NCBI GenBank assembly: GCA_025058915.1
Contig: JANXEC010000010.1
Location: forward strand, 1 to 15,200
Direction: 5' to 3'
DNA from: Microcaldota archaeon
GTDB lineage: Archaea; Micrarchaeota; Micrarchaeia; Anstonellales; J096
Length of the DNA stretch: 15,200 bases
Part shown: piece by piece, positions 6,112-13,842 of the stretch
Numbering within the stretch: position 1 is the first letter of the stretch
How the letters are laid out: the number at the start of each line of letters is the position of its first letter
Notes under the pieces: model-generated
The model's database searches: none
What the model was told of the DNA's origin: nothing
What the model saw: only the letters and a program-made list of their open reading frames with translations
Position numbers and translations under genes: made by a program

Positions 6112-7394
6112 TAGGAGGATGGAAGATACTAGACAAGGCTGATGTATACATAAACACACTTAATCTATCCAAAGACGAGGAAAGGTTCATACACGAATTT
6201 CTAAATCACATAGTAAACCTAGAGAACATAGATCCAGATAGATTGGAACATCTCCTAGATGACTTTGCTGCTAAGAGTAGAGTACTGTTAAAGCAACATC
6301 AGAGGACAAAGATCCTGAATTATGTCAGGAAGTTCTACTTTGGATTAGGATATTTAGAGGATCTTATAGGCATAGATGGCATAGAGGAGATAGCGATAGT
6401 AGGATTGGGTAAGCCTATATACATATACAGAGATGGATGGAAGTCCACAAACATAACCATAACATCGAGAGACTATTTCATAGATCTAGTGAATAGATTG
6501 TCTATGAAATCCAACAGAAGAATAACACTGAAGAACCCTAGGCTGAATGCTAGCTTAGAGAACTACAGAATACATGCTTCAATAGAACCCATATCGAATT
6601 GTGAGATGACTCTCAGGATCCTAAGGAAGAATTCTTTCAGCTACAGAGATTTCCTGGATAGGCATGTGTATCCTCTTGAACTCTTGGGTTATTTTGCTAT
6701 GATCATGTTCACAGACAGTTCCGTGGTTGTTGCTGGGAACACGGGTTCTGGTAAGACTAGTTTCCTGAATGCACTGATGGGTTTTGTTCCATATGGTGAT
6801 AGAATAGTTATTGTAGAGGAAACTCCAGAGATCAACATACCTCATCCTCAGCAGGTTAGAATTGTAGAGAATCTTGATCTAGGAATATCTCTGAGAGATT
6901 TAGTGTATGATACTCTGAGAATGAGGAGCGATAGGACTATAGTTGGTGAGATCAGAAAACCAGATGAAGTTATTGCATTCATGGATGTAGTACTATCCGG
7001 TCAGGCCAGAGGCACATATGCTACATTTCACGCACACTCAAGCAAGGAATTAGTGAGTAGAATGATGACCTATGGAGTATCAAAGGAGGACATACTATCT
7101 ATAGACTTTGTGATCATGCAGAAGAGGATATTACAGGAAGTAGATGGGAGATTAGTAGAGGTAAGGAAAGGCGTGGAGGTAACATATCTGCCTGATAATA
7201 TAACTCTCTACAGAATAGACACGGGAATAGATCATCAGAGTTTCATGAAAATTCTTGAGGAAAAAACCTGGATGGAATCCAGAGTATTACAGGAGAAATA
7301 CAACAAGATATTAGATTTTCTAAGAAATAACACAGGAGACTACCAAACTCTGTTCCAGAGATATCAAAGAGATATATATGGATATAATATATAG
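6108..7394 (+). CDS. Archaeal type IV pilus/secretion ATPase (VirB11/GspE/TadA superfamily)
   Basis: 428-residue hexameric motor ATPase expected at the inner face of the membrane, powering assembly of a type IV pilus-like filament. The N-terminal domain (about 1-180) carries GYLEDLIGIDGIEEIAI (81-97), typical of this superfamily. The Walker A motif is AGNTGSGKTSF (209-219). The acidic Asp-box region is IVIVEETPEI (233-242). Walker B lies in RSDRTIVGEIR (273-283). The His box is ATFHAHS (305-311) after LSGQARG. It is followed by the TadC-like gene with a 17-bp overlap, the usual archaeal gene pair. The last about 90 residues are a helical extension that I cannot assign. Confidence 0.93.
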   Translation: MIGGWKILDKADVYINTLNLSKDEERFIHEFLNHIVNLENIDPDRLEHLLDDFAAKSRVLLKQHQRTKILNYVRKFYFGLGYLEDLIGIDGIEEIAIVGLGKPIYIYRDGWKSTNITITSRDYFIDLVNRLSMKSNRRITLKNPRLNASLENYRIHASIEPISNCEMTLRILRKNSFSYRDFLDRHVYPLELLGYFAMIMFTDSSVVVAGNTGSGKTSFLNALMGFVPYGDRIVIVEETPEINIPHPQQVRIVENLDLGISLRDLVYDTLRMRSDRTIVGEIRKPDEVIAFMDVVLSGQARGTYATFHAHSSKELVSRMMTYGVSKEDILSIDFVIMQKRILQEVDGRLVEVRKGVEVTYLPDNITLYRIDTGIDHQSFMKILEEKTWMESRVLQEKYNKILDFLRNNTGDYQTLFQRYQRDIYGYNI

Positions 7395-8880
7395 AACTCT
7401 ATCGATCTTCCCAGCTATACTGTACAGTGAATACTACGAGAGACTATTCACGACACTGAACCTACCCACATCGAGCTCAAGATATCTCACAGGTGTAGTG
7501 TTTATAGCAATAATATTGATCTTCCTGTCTGTCATAAATAAATACATTCTCATACTCTCGATAGGGGTATTGATATTAGGGATGTTATATCCGATTTACC
7601 AATACAATCAGACCATCAAGACGATTAGATCTGAATTACCTAAATTCATTCTAGATATTGGTTCTGGAATGCTAATAGGATTGAATCTAGTAGATGCTAT
7701 GAGACTCGCTCTGAAAGATAATCCAAACATAGAGAGGTATTTCAGGCACTACATGCAGAGGATCGAGACTGGTAGGGAGAGTGTACAGGATGTATTGGTA
7801 TCTTTCAGCAATCGATTCAGAGACGAACAGATAAGTATTATTATGTTCCAGCTCATAAATTCTATATCCTCTGGATCTGCCAAGGAGTTGAAACACTTAG
7901 GAATGCAGCTGCTCAGGGATCAGATGATATCTCTCAAGGAGTTTGGGAAGAGACTTCAGATCATATCACAATTTTACATAGTCATTCTCCTGATCTTACC
8001 GATATATGTTTTCCTCGTAGCTAGCATGGCCAGGGCTACAGAGCAGGAGATTCCGGATATAGACGATTTCATAATACTTACATTTCCAACTATACTCTTA
8101 AGTATGATATATCTGATCCATTACATCTTCCCTAGTAACTATATATTCCAGAGCAGAGTAGATACAACACCTTTCCTTCTGAATCTAGGTGTGATGCTAA
8201 TTGCCTATTATACAAAACTAGATGTGATACATCTCATCATACTATATACCATTCTATCAGTTGCATTTGTGTATCTGAAACACAACAAGATCTATGAATT
8301 CTATAGGGTGGCTAAGATAGAGGAAAAGCTTCTCGATGTATCTCTCATTCTGTCTTCCTTACCTATATTCAGTCTTAGGGAATTCTTCCAGAGGCTGATC
8401 AAAGCAAATATACAAGAATGGAAAACCATCGCGAAGAATTCTATCTCAATAATAGATTCCGGTATATCGGTCAAAGAGGTATTTAATAATATATACAAGA
8501 TACCATCTAACTATGTCAAGGTATTTGCAACTAATTTAGAATACATATACCACTCAGGGGTATCATCAAGCGAGAGAGTGATTGAGTGGATAGATTCTTT
8601 CATAAACATGCTCAATATCAGGAAGGAAATGGAGGCAGAATTCTCGACATTCAAGTATACTATCATTATATCCTTCTTACTTGTGCCTCTCATCTATTCT
8701 TACCTATATGACTTCTCCAAGAAGATGTTGGAGGCAGAGTTCAGAGAATTACTCTATCTACCTATCCTAATAGTCGGTAGTGGTGTATCTCTAATATCTG
8801 TAATGATATCTAGGAAGGATATCGTCTATCTCTATCTGTTCGTTTTCAGTATACTTGGATTGATCTTAGTTCAACTATAA
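7378..8880 (+). CDS. Archaeal TadC/FlaJ-like pilus assembly membrane platform protein
   Basis: 500-residue polytopic membrane protein, the partner of the preceding ATPase. It has two halves, each with a cytoplasmic helical T2SF-type domain followed by membrane segments. The first half has membrane helices around residues 40-75, then a domain with PKFILDIGSGMLIGLNLVDA (89-108) and, further on, FRDEQISIIMFQLINSISSG. A helix cluster follows (IISQFYIVILLILPIYVFLV). The second half repeats this with DVSLILSSLPIFSLREFFQR and GISVKEVF, then a hydrophobic C-terminal end. Two T2SF modules are usual for archaeal members. The start lies 17 bp inside the ATPase gene. The TAA stop lies inside the left arm of the 228-bp palindrome. 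Confidence 0.88.
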   Translation: MDIIYRTLSIFPAILYSEYYERLFTTLNLPTSSSRYLTGVVFIAIILIFLSVINKYILILSIGVLILGMLYPIYQYNQTIKTIRSELPKFILDIGSGMLIGLNLVDAMRLALKDNPNIERYFRHYMQRIETGRESVQDVLVSFSNRFRDEQISIIMFQLINSISSGSAKELKHLGMQLLRDQMISLKEFGKRLQIISQFYIVILLILPIYVFLVASMARATEQEIPDIDDFIILTFPTILLSMIYLIHYIFPSNYIFQSRVDTTPFLLNLGVMLIAYYTKLDVIHLIILYTILSVAFVYLKHNKIYEFYRVAKIEEKLLDVSLILSSLPIFSLREFFQRLIKANIQEWKTIAKNSISIIDSGISVKEVFNNIYKIPSNYVKVFATNLEYIYHSGVSSSERVIEWIDSFINMLNIRKEMEAEFSTFKYTIIISFLLVPLIYSYLYDFSKKMLEAEFRELLYLPILIVGSGVSLISVMISRKDIVYLYLFVFSILGLILVQL

Positions 8881-9103
8881 GTGAAAAAATAATATCATAA
8901 ATTACAGCAGAGGGGGGAGAGGTCACTTCCGAACTACGGACACACCAAAGATAATATCTGTGTTTTTGATAAAAATTATTATATTTTATTTAAAAAGTTG
9001 TAATTTTTACAAAAACGCCCAAATATATACCCCCAAACATCAACTGGGAAGTGACGTCTCCCTCCCCCTTGCTGAAATTTTGGCATTATTGTTTTCACTT
9101 ATA
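8876..9103. repeat. 228-bp imperfect palindrome (MITE-like element or large hairpin RNA/terminator)
   Basis: The outer arms are 8876-8930 and 9047-9103 (reverse complement). Both read inward as TATAAGTGAAAA, AATAAT, a divergent stretch, CAGCA, a G-rich run, then GTCACTTCC. By eye about 48 of 58 aligned positions match, with small indels. Inside follow unpaired segments of 31 and 30 nt (8931-8961 and 9017-9046). A second stem pairs 8962-8978 with 9001-9016, interrupted by one bulged A. An apical AT-rich loop contains TTTAAA. Outside the arms the direct repeat TTCAAC occurs at 8870-8875 and 9110-9115, a possible target duplication. No coding frame or known RNA family is recognisable. It could be a miniature inverted-repeat element, a non-coding hairpin RNA, or a bidirectional terminator with T5 runs on both strands. 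Confidence 0.8.
8962..9016. terminator. Central AT-rich hairpin with T5 runs on both strands, possible bidirectional terminator
   Basis: The inner stem of the large palindrome. On the plus strand T5 runs occur at 8963-8967 and 9004-9008; on the minus strand at 9011-9015 and 8971-8975. Archaeal transcription ends at oligo-T stretches, and the tadC-like gene (plus) and the small gene after nrdJ (minus) converge here, so this could stop both transcripts. Predicted from T-runs alone. Confidence 0.4.
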
Positions 9104-9110
9104 AGTGATT

Positions 9111-9344
9111 TCAACCTCTGGAGATTGTTTTTATAGCCTTTACAATCCTTTCCAAAGTCTCTAATTCTTCCCAAAGTCTCTTTAATTCTTCTATATCGTT
9201 TTTTTCTATATACTTTTCACCATATTGTCTTAAGTACTCGTATCTTTCATAATACTTCCCAAAACCAACTCTAATAGTTTTCTCATCTAGATTCTTTAAC
9301 ATTGACTTGGCGACTAGGATTAAACTTTTATTCACACTTTCCAT
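9111..9344 (-). CDS. Small helical protein of unknown function downstream of nrdJ
   Basis: A 77-residue protein if started at ATG 9344, overlapping the nrdJ stop by 17 bp. Other starts are possible: ATG 9380 (53-bp overlap) or ATG 9302 (no overlap, 63 residues). Its composition is strongly helical and charged: YYERYEYLRQYGEKYIEKND is followed by IEELKRLWEELETLERIVKA, which could form a helical hairpin or coiled coil. I recognise no family, Cys motif or membrane segment. It is likely co-transcribed with nrdJ. Its TGA stop lies in the right-hand TTCAAC copy beside the palindrome, so its C-terminus may have been reshaped if that element inserted there. Confidence 0.55.
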   Translation of the reverse strand: MESVNKSLILVAKSMLKNLDEKTIRVGFGKYYERYEYLRQYGEKYIEKNDIEELKRLWEELETLERIVKAIKTISRG

Positions 9345-11886
9345 ATCCACAACCAACACAGAAGTAGCAGCCACCCTCATTCTTCAGAGTGTTCTGATTA
9401 CATATAGGACATCTCTCAAACTTTTCAATATTCATTTGCTTCTTCTTATTACTTTCTAGTCTGAACTTTCTCTTACTATCATGATACACAGTATGGAGCT
9501 TTCCATCATCGCCTATATACACTTCCAATCCATTTACCTCTCTTTTACCATCTATTGTATTCACAATGAATTTCTTGTTTTTATACTCATCTAGATCCTC
9601 CCTATTTTTTCCAGTGTTTAGAATAGCAAATCTACTACCTTCTCTGTAGATTGTTACACCTTTCAGTCCCTGTCTCCAAGCCTCCAAATAGATCTCTGAG
9701 ATTGTCTCTGGGTCTATATCTTCAGGAAGATTGATAGTTGAACTAATGCTATGATCGATATATCTCTGTGCAATACTCTGAATCTTTACTCTCATTTTCC
9801 AATCTATATTATGAGCCGTTCTCTTCATATAGTCTGGAAGGATTCTGTATATTTGCTCTTCGTTTTCTATTTTATTCGTATCGATACCATTCCTATCTAA
9901 CCAGTACTTTACAGTAGGATGGAACACATAGAAAGTTCTCTTTAGGTTCTCTGAGTATCTAGTGTAGAACAAGCTGAAAACAGGTTCGATTCCTCCACTC
10001 ACACCTGTATAGACTCTGTTTTCATCTACAAAACCAATAACGATATTACTAATTGTTCCTGTGGGAGCAATACTTAGGAGAGCTACATTTCTCAACCCAT
10101 CCTTTCTGATCTTCTGTTTTACTTTCTCATCTATAACTTCTTTTATAAACGGAGATTCTAAAATAGCCTCAGAGAAAAGAGGGAAAGAACCTCTCTCCTT
10201 AGCCAACTCAGAACTCCAATAGTAGGATCTGTTTGCTATGAAACTCATTACCTCTTCTAGTACCTGAATTGCCCTCTCACTGTCATAGTCTATCTGGAGA
10301 GCCATGAACATATCAGCCATACCCATTATTCCGATTCCTACTCTCCTAGTCTCTTTGCTTGCCTTCCTCTGTTTCTCCAGAGGATGTAACATGATGTTCC
10401 ATTCCACTACGTTATCCATGAACCTGACGATGTATTTGATTGCCTCATCCAGAGCAGGATAGTCTATGTATGCTCTCTCAGTGAAAGGTTCTCTTACAAA
10501 CCTGACTAGGTTTATACTTCCTAGATTGCAGGCACCTCCATCCTCTAGAGGAACCTCACTGCAAGGGTTAGTCCCTATGATAGATCTTCCTATGTAGTTA
10601 CTGTTGCTGTATTTTGTCATCTTACTCCAAAATATAAGTCCTGGTTCAGCAAAGTTATAATTACCAATGACAAAGAGGTTCCAGATATCTCTGGCCTTAT
10701 ACATCTTTCTGATCTCTCCCACCTCTCTGCTAGCAAAGACAGTTAGGAAATCTCCAGCCTCTCTCACAGCATATACCTCTGCATCTCTCTTTACAACATA
10801 ATCACCAAACACATCTCTCTTCCAGATGTCTCTGAAAGAAGATTCATCAATCTCTATTCCTATACCCTTCAGTTCCTCCAAGCTGTTGTAGACTCCAACG
10901 AGAGAGTATTTTGAGATATCTTTGCTAGGTATACCATAACTGTAATGGACATTCTTATAGTCCTGTGTATAGTTAGGCACATAGTAGTCTTGGACCTTAT
11001 AGACAAGGATCTTGTTAGGATATTTGTTTTGCTCCTCCAGAGCAGAGAAGAACTCATCATTGAACTTAATACTAATATTTGCATATCTCACCTGGAAGTT
11101 CTCGATGATCCTTTTCATAACCTTCCTGTAGGCTATATCATCTAAATTCAGATCTTTTCTGATTAGATCGGCAGCCATTTTGGTATCGTAGTTAGGTTCG
11201 CTCTTGACTCGGATGAAATTAATAATATCAGGATGTTTCACATCGATAGTCAACATAAGAGCCCCTCTTCTACCTTCCTGTCCTATCAGTCCTGTGGTTA
11301 GACTGTAGAGCTGCATGAATGACACAGAACCTGTGGAAGTGTTGCTTGCATTATGAACAACTGCTCCTGCAGGTCTGAGAACACTTATGTCTATTCCGAT
11401 TCCTCCTCCATAACTATACGTTCTAGCAGCCTCATAGGCAGCCTTGTAGATAGACTCAATACTATCATCTTCAATAATAGAGACAAAACAATTCGCAAGA
11501 GTTTTTAGTCTATAGAGATCTCCTGCTCCTGCCAGAACTCTCCCTCCTGGAATGAAGAGACCTTCTCTCATCAGTTCGAAGAACTTCTGTGCATAATACA
11601 TTTCATTATCTCTCTCCACAGAGGCAACAAATGCAGCCACTCTTCGGTAGACATCTTCAGGATGGTACTCGAGAGGATTTCCCTTGAGGTCTTTCAAGTA
11701 ATACTTACCTGAAAATATCGTTAGAGAGAGATCGTTGAGATTATTATTGTATTCATACTTGTTTGGTATCTCTCTGAGAGTCTCCAGAATTAGCAGATAT
11801 TTATTTAGAAGATACTTCGGAATTGTGTTTGCTATCTTCGATAATCCAGACTCCACTATGTTCCAGAGGAGAAGTGTGGTTCTCAT
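9328..11886 (-). CDS. nrdJ: Adenosylcobalamin-dependent (class II) ribonucleoside-diphosphate reductase
   Basis: 852 residues; reduces ribonucleotides to deoxyribonucleotides with an adenosylcobalamin-generated thiyl radical. Redox cysteines are C133 (TLANCFVSI) and C453 (GACNLGSINL). The radical site is N440-x-C442-x-E444 in GTNPCSEVPL. Other signatures are SYGGGIGID, EGRRGALMLTIDVKHPDI, GIMGMADMFMAL, SIAPTGTISNI and GVTIYREGSR. The C-terminus has a Cys-rich tail, CPIC ... CVGCGYGKC, which shuttles reducing equivalents. No N-terminal ATP-cone is visible, so allosteric activity control may be lacking. About 110 residues (285-395) between DEFFSALEE and KARDIWNLF are longer than in short class II enzymes; extra sequence here is known in some relatives. 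ATG 11886 lies 26.5 nt from TTTAAA (11910-11915). Confidence 0.96.
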   Translation of the reverse strand: MRTTLLLWNIVESGLSKIANTIPKYLLNKYLLILETLREIPNKYEYNNNLNDLSLTIFSGKYYLKDLKGNPLEYHPEDVYRRVAAFVASVERDNEMYYAQKFFELMREGLFIPGGRVLAGAGDLYRLKTLANCFVSIIEDDSIESIYKAAYEAARTYSYGGGIGIDISVLRPAGAVVHNASNTSTGSVSFMQLYSLTTGLIGQEGRRGALMLTIDVKHPDIINFIRVKSEPNYDTKMAADLIRKDLNLDDIAYRKVMKRIIENFQVRYANISIKFNDEFFSALEEQNKYPNKILVYKVQDYYVPNYTQDYKNVHYSYGIPSKDISKYSLVGVYNSLEELKGIGIEIDESSFRDIWKRDVFGDYVVKRDAEVYAVREAGDFLTVFASREVGEIRKMYKARDIWNLFVIGNYNFAEPGLIFWSKMTKYSNSNYIGRSIIGTNPCSEVPLEDGGACNLGSINLVRFVREPFTERAYIDYPALDEAIKYIVRFMDNVVEWNIMLHPLEKQRKASKETRRVGIGIMGMADMFMALQIDYDSERAIQVLEEVMSFIANRSYYWSSELAKERGSFPLFSEAILESPFIKEVIDEKVKQKIRKDGLRNVALLSIAPTGTISNIVIGFVDENRVYTGVSGGIEPVFSLFYTRYSENLKRTFYVFHPTVKYWLDRNGIDTNKIENEEQIYRILPDYMKRTAHNIDWKMRVKIQSIAQRYIDHSISSTINLPEDIDPETISEIYLEAWRQGLKGVTIYREGSRFAILNTGKNREDLDEYKNKKFIVNTIDGKREVNGLEVYIGDDGKLHTVYHDSKRKFRLESNKKKQMNIEKFERCPICNQNTLKNEGGCYFCVGCGYGKCE

Positions 11887-12016
11887 GCCGTTTAATGCAT
11901 TACTAAAATTTTAAATGCTATTTATAGACCATACCCACCATCTGAAATATCTTATGGGAAGCAGGAATGTTTGATTGTTATATAGATTTTAAAGATTTTT
12001 TTTACATATAATCATT
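11887..12016. promoter_or_regulatory. Divergent promoter region with two separate TATA boxes (nrdJ / pilin-like operon)
   Basis: A 130-bp gap. TTTAAA at 11910-11915 (minus) is centred 26.5 nt from the nrdJ ATG, and TTTAAA at 11988-11993 (plus) is centred 26.5 nt from the ATG at 12017, so both mRNAs are probably leaderless. Between them about 70 bp hold only a weak dyad, CCATA at 11929-11933 against TATGG at 11953-11957, which might be an operator. No cobalamin riboswitch is recognisable, and a leaderless mRNA would leave no room for one. Confidence 0.55.
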
Positions 12017-12229
12017 ATGCAGGGTGCAGTATCTTTAGAGATGATAATTCTTATAGTCTTAATATTAGCAGCTGTGATGATAGTTGGATCGATGTTACTG
12101 AACACTACTCAGAATGCAACTGAGAAGATAGATGAGAAAACCAGCAGAGTGATATCGAAGATAGAGAGGGCCTGTATAGATGATAGTGATTGTGATACTG
12201 GTAGGTGTGAGCGAGGAGTATGTAGATGA
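12017..12229 (+). CDS. Small class III signal-peptide (type IV pilin-like) protein with a four-Cys tail
   Basis: 70 residues. The N-terminus QGAVSLEMIILIVLILAAVM has the archaeal pilin/archaellin pattern: a prepilin peptidase site after Gly3, Glu at +5 of the mature form (E8) and a hydrophobic helix. It lacks the basic residue usually found before the Gly. After the helix come a Thr/Asn-rich stretch and a short helical linker. The C-terminus holds four cysteines (C53, C59, C64, C69) in the CIDDSDCDTGRCERGVCR pattern, suggesting one or two disulfides outside the cell. The assembly genes at 6108-8880 could build a filament from it. Too short for a normal pilin, so it may be a minor pilin or membrane anchor. 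Overlaps the next gene as ATGA. Confidence 0.8.
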   Translation: MQGAVSLEMIILIVLILAAVMIVGSMLLNTTQNATEKIDEKTSRVISKIERACIDDSDCDTGRCERGVCR

Positions 12230-13713
12230 TAAAATCTCTATACAGGATACTTCTGTTTATTCTTTATCATCTGATCCTGAAGTTCTATGTTTATGAATTT
12301 ATGCATAAGAACAAACTTAGGAGCATCCGCTCTGAGCTAGATATCAGAGATAGTATATTTTCAGATACAGGAGATGGTGGGTTAGTGCTTAGATATCCTA
12401 AATACCACAGTGGATTTCCGGAGCTAATATTATTTCCCGATAGAAATACGAGAGAGAACTATCAGGTTGTTGACTTTATCTTCTTACCTATCATTGCTCT
12501 GAAAGATTCAAAACCAATAGGAGATCTTAATATTCCATATTACATCAGTATATTTCTATTAGCCTCACAGGTATTGTTATTTCCCATATTTTTCAAAGAC
12601 GACTTACTTAGACATCTAAGGGCATGGGATGGAGAGTTCAAGTCATACGATGAATTCTATCTAATGGAATGGACATTCAGTTTTCCTATATATCCCATAT
12701 GGGACATAATGTATAGTATATCATATCAATATCTAGGTTATTATTGGGCAGTGAAGCTCTGGGAATTCATATCTTTCCTCATCTTTATATACGCATTCCA
12801 TGTTTCCACAAAACATCTGCCTACTCATCTAAGAATACTGGTACTCTCGATCATAATATTCCTAAATGCAAGATTCTTACTTGCAAGACCTTCTAACATG
12901 ATAGGATTTTTGGTTGTGTTGCTATCAGTAATAGAATCTTCGATTTTTAGATTCATATTAGGTCTGTTTATAGGAATCAGTTACTATCTATTCTTCATAT
13001 TCCTTATACCATTCCTCAACATTAGGGAGGTTAGATATGCATTCTTTCTATCTCTGATTTTCTGGTTTGTCTGGAGTGACTTCAAATATATTCAGGAGAT
13101 TTATACTTTTCTGAGTTATGTAGTGGAATCAAGAAAACAAATAACGATCTTAGAGAATATAAGCTTTTGGACATCGGTTCTAAATAATGTATTAGTTGGA
13201 ATGATATTTATATTCTGGATATTTAATTCTCAGAAAAACATAGATTTTATTAGGACTCTATATTTTACACTGCTTAACCAAGTCAGGTTCTTAGATACTA
13301 TTCTATTACTCATGGCAAAGACTCTCAGAGAAGACATAAACATACCTAGAATCTATGGATTGATCGGTTTCATATATATGATGTATGCGATGAACCATCT
13401 GGAATTTTCTTACATAAACGATCCAGACTTTGTGAAAAAAGTATCTCTAAAGGATGTTGAAATCTTATCATACAATATGGATATACAATTCATGCTGGTA
13501 TTATTTGGAGATAACATCAGAGCATCTCCTTCCATGGAAATTGGTCTAACAGATAGGGAAATTCTAGCTTTGATAATAAATAATACTCTGGATTGTGATG
13601 TGATCAGAAGGAAAGGGATAGATCTAGTAATAGAGAGAAGTCTGAAAGAAACATATCCATGCCTAGAACTTTATGATATTTACAGAGAAATAAGATTCTG
13701 GAGAGTTAGATAG
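12226..13713 (+). CDS. Polytopic membrane protein, possible GT-C-type glycosyltransferase
   Basis: 495 residues with roughly ten hydrophobic segments, starting at residues 4-25 and continuing through about 105-350. After an early membrane region, FKDDLLRHLRAWDGE (about 121-135) has a paired-Asp loop like the first extracytoplasmic loop of GT-C enzymes, which use polyprenyl-phosphate sugars. It is followed by aromatic-rich helices. The C-terminal about 110 residues are soluble and end in YPCLELYDIYREIRFWRV, resembling the tail of archaeal GT-C-like membrane proteins. Overlap of 4 bp with the pilin-like gene suggests a shared role, perhaps glycosylation of surface proteins. The function is inference; no residue proves it. 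Its TAG stop is one base from the tRNA-Glu 3' end. Confidence 0.6.
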   Translation: MIKSLYRILLFILYHLILKFYVYEFMHKNKLRSIRSELDIRDSIFSDTGDGGLVLRYPKYHSGFPELILFPDRNTRENYQVVDFIFLPIIALKDSKPIGDLNIPYYISIFLLASQVLLFPIFFKDDLLRHLRAWDGEFKSYDEFYLMEWTFSFPIYPIWDIMYSISYQYLGYYWAVKLWEFISFLIFIYAFHVSTKHLPTHLRILVLSIIIFLNARFLLARPSNMIGFLVVLLSVIESSIFRFILGLFIGISYYLFFIFLIPFLNIREVRYAFFLSLIFWFVWSDFKYIQEIYTFLSYVVESRKQITILENISFWTSVLNNVLVGMIFIFWIFNSQKNIDFIRTLYFTLLNQVRFLDTILLLMAKTLREDINIPRIYGLIGFIYMMYAMNHLEFSYINDPDFVKKVSLKDVEILSYNMDIQFMLVLFGDNIRASPSMEIGLTDREILALIINNTLDCDVIRRKGIDLVIERSLKETYPCLELYDIYREIRFWRVR

Positions 13714-13714
13714 A

Positions 13715-13787
13715 TGCTCCGACCGGGATTCGAACCCGGGTCGCTGGCTTGAAAGGCCAGCATCCTGGACCACTAGACGATCGGAGC
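13715..13787 (-). tRNA. tRNA-Glu (anticodon UUC)
   Basis: 73 nt. The acceptor GCTCCGA pairs with TCGGAGC and the D-arm is GTCT/GGAT. The anticodon stem CTGGC/GCCAG encloses the loop CTTTCAA (anticodon TTC). The T-arm is CCGGG-TTCGAAT-CCCGG, and the discriminator is A. No CCA is encoded and there is no intron. GC content is about 63%, far above the surrounding genes, as expected in thermophiles. It converges with the GT-C-like gene, one base from its stop, and diverges from the DsbA-like gene. Confidence 0.98.
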
Positions 13788-13842
13788 TCTCAATACAAAT
13801 ACAAATATAACCTTTTTAAACTTGTATCTTCCTAATATTAGC
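13788..13842. promoter_or_regulatory. Divergent promoter with shared TTTAAA (tRNA-Glu / DsbA-like gene)
   Basis: A 55-bp gap with TTTAAA at 13815-13820, centred 25.5 nt from the ATG at 13843 and 30.5 nt from the tRNA-Glu 5' end at 13787. This repeats the layout at tRNA-Leu, and it supports ATG 13843 rather than the TTG at 13822, which lies directly against the TATA box. Confidence 0.6.

Noticed and set aside
8876..9103. SRP RNA, RNase P RNA or 5S rRNA in the palindrome
   Set aside because: The signatures I looked for (SRP helix 8 tetraloop segment, RNase P conserved blocks, 5S core) are not visible.
9690..11500. Intein in the ribonucleotide reductase
   Set aside because: The catalytic motifs are uninterrupted and no splicing-type Cys/Ser start with a His-Asn end is present; the extra 285-395 region is modest in size.
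11887..12016. Cobalamin riboswitch for nrdJ
   Set aside because: The mRNA appears leaderless, and no B12-box-like conserved segment is visible.
13822..13842. TTG start for the DsbA-like protein
   Set aside because: It lies against the TATA box; ATG 13843 gives correct spacing and a clean lipoprotein signal.
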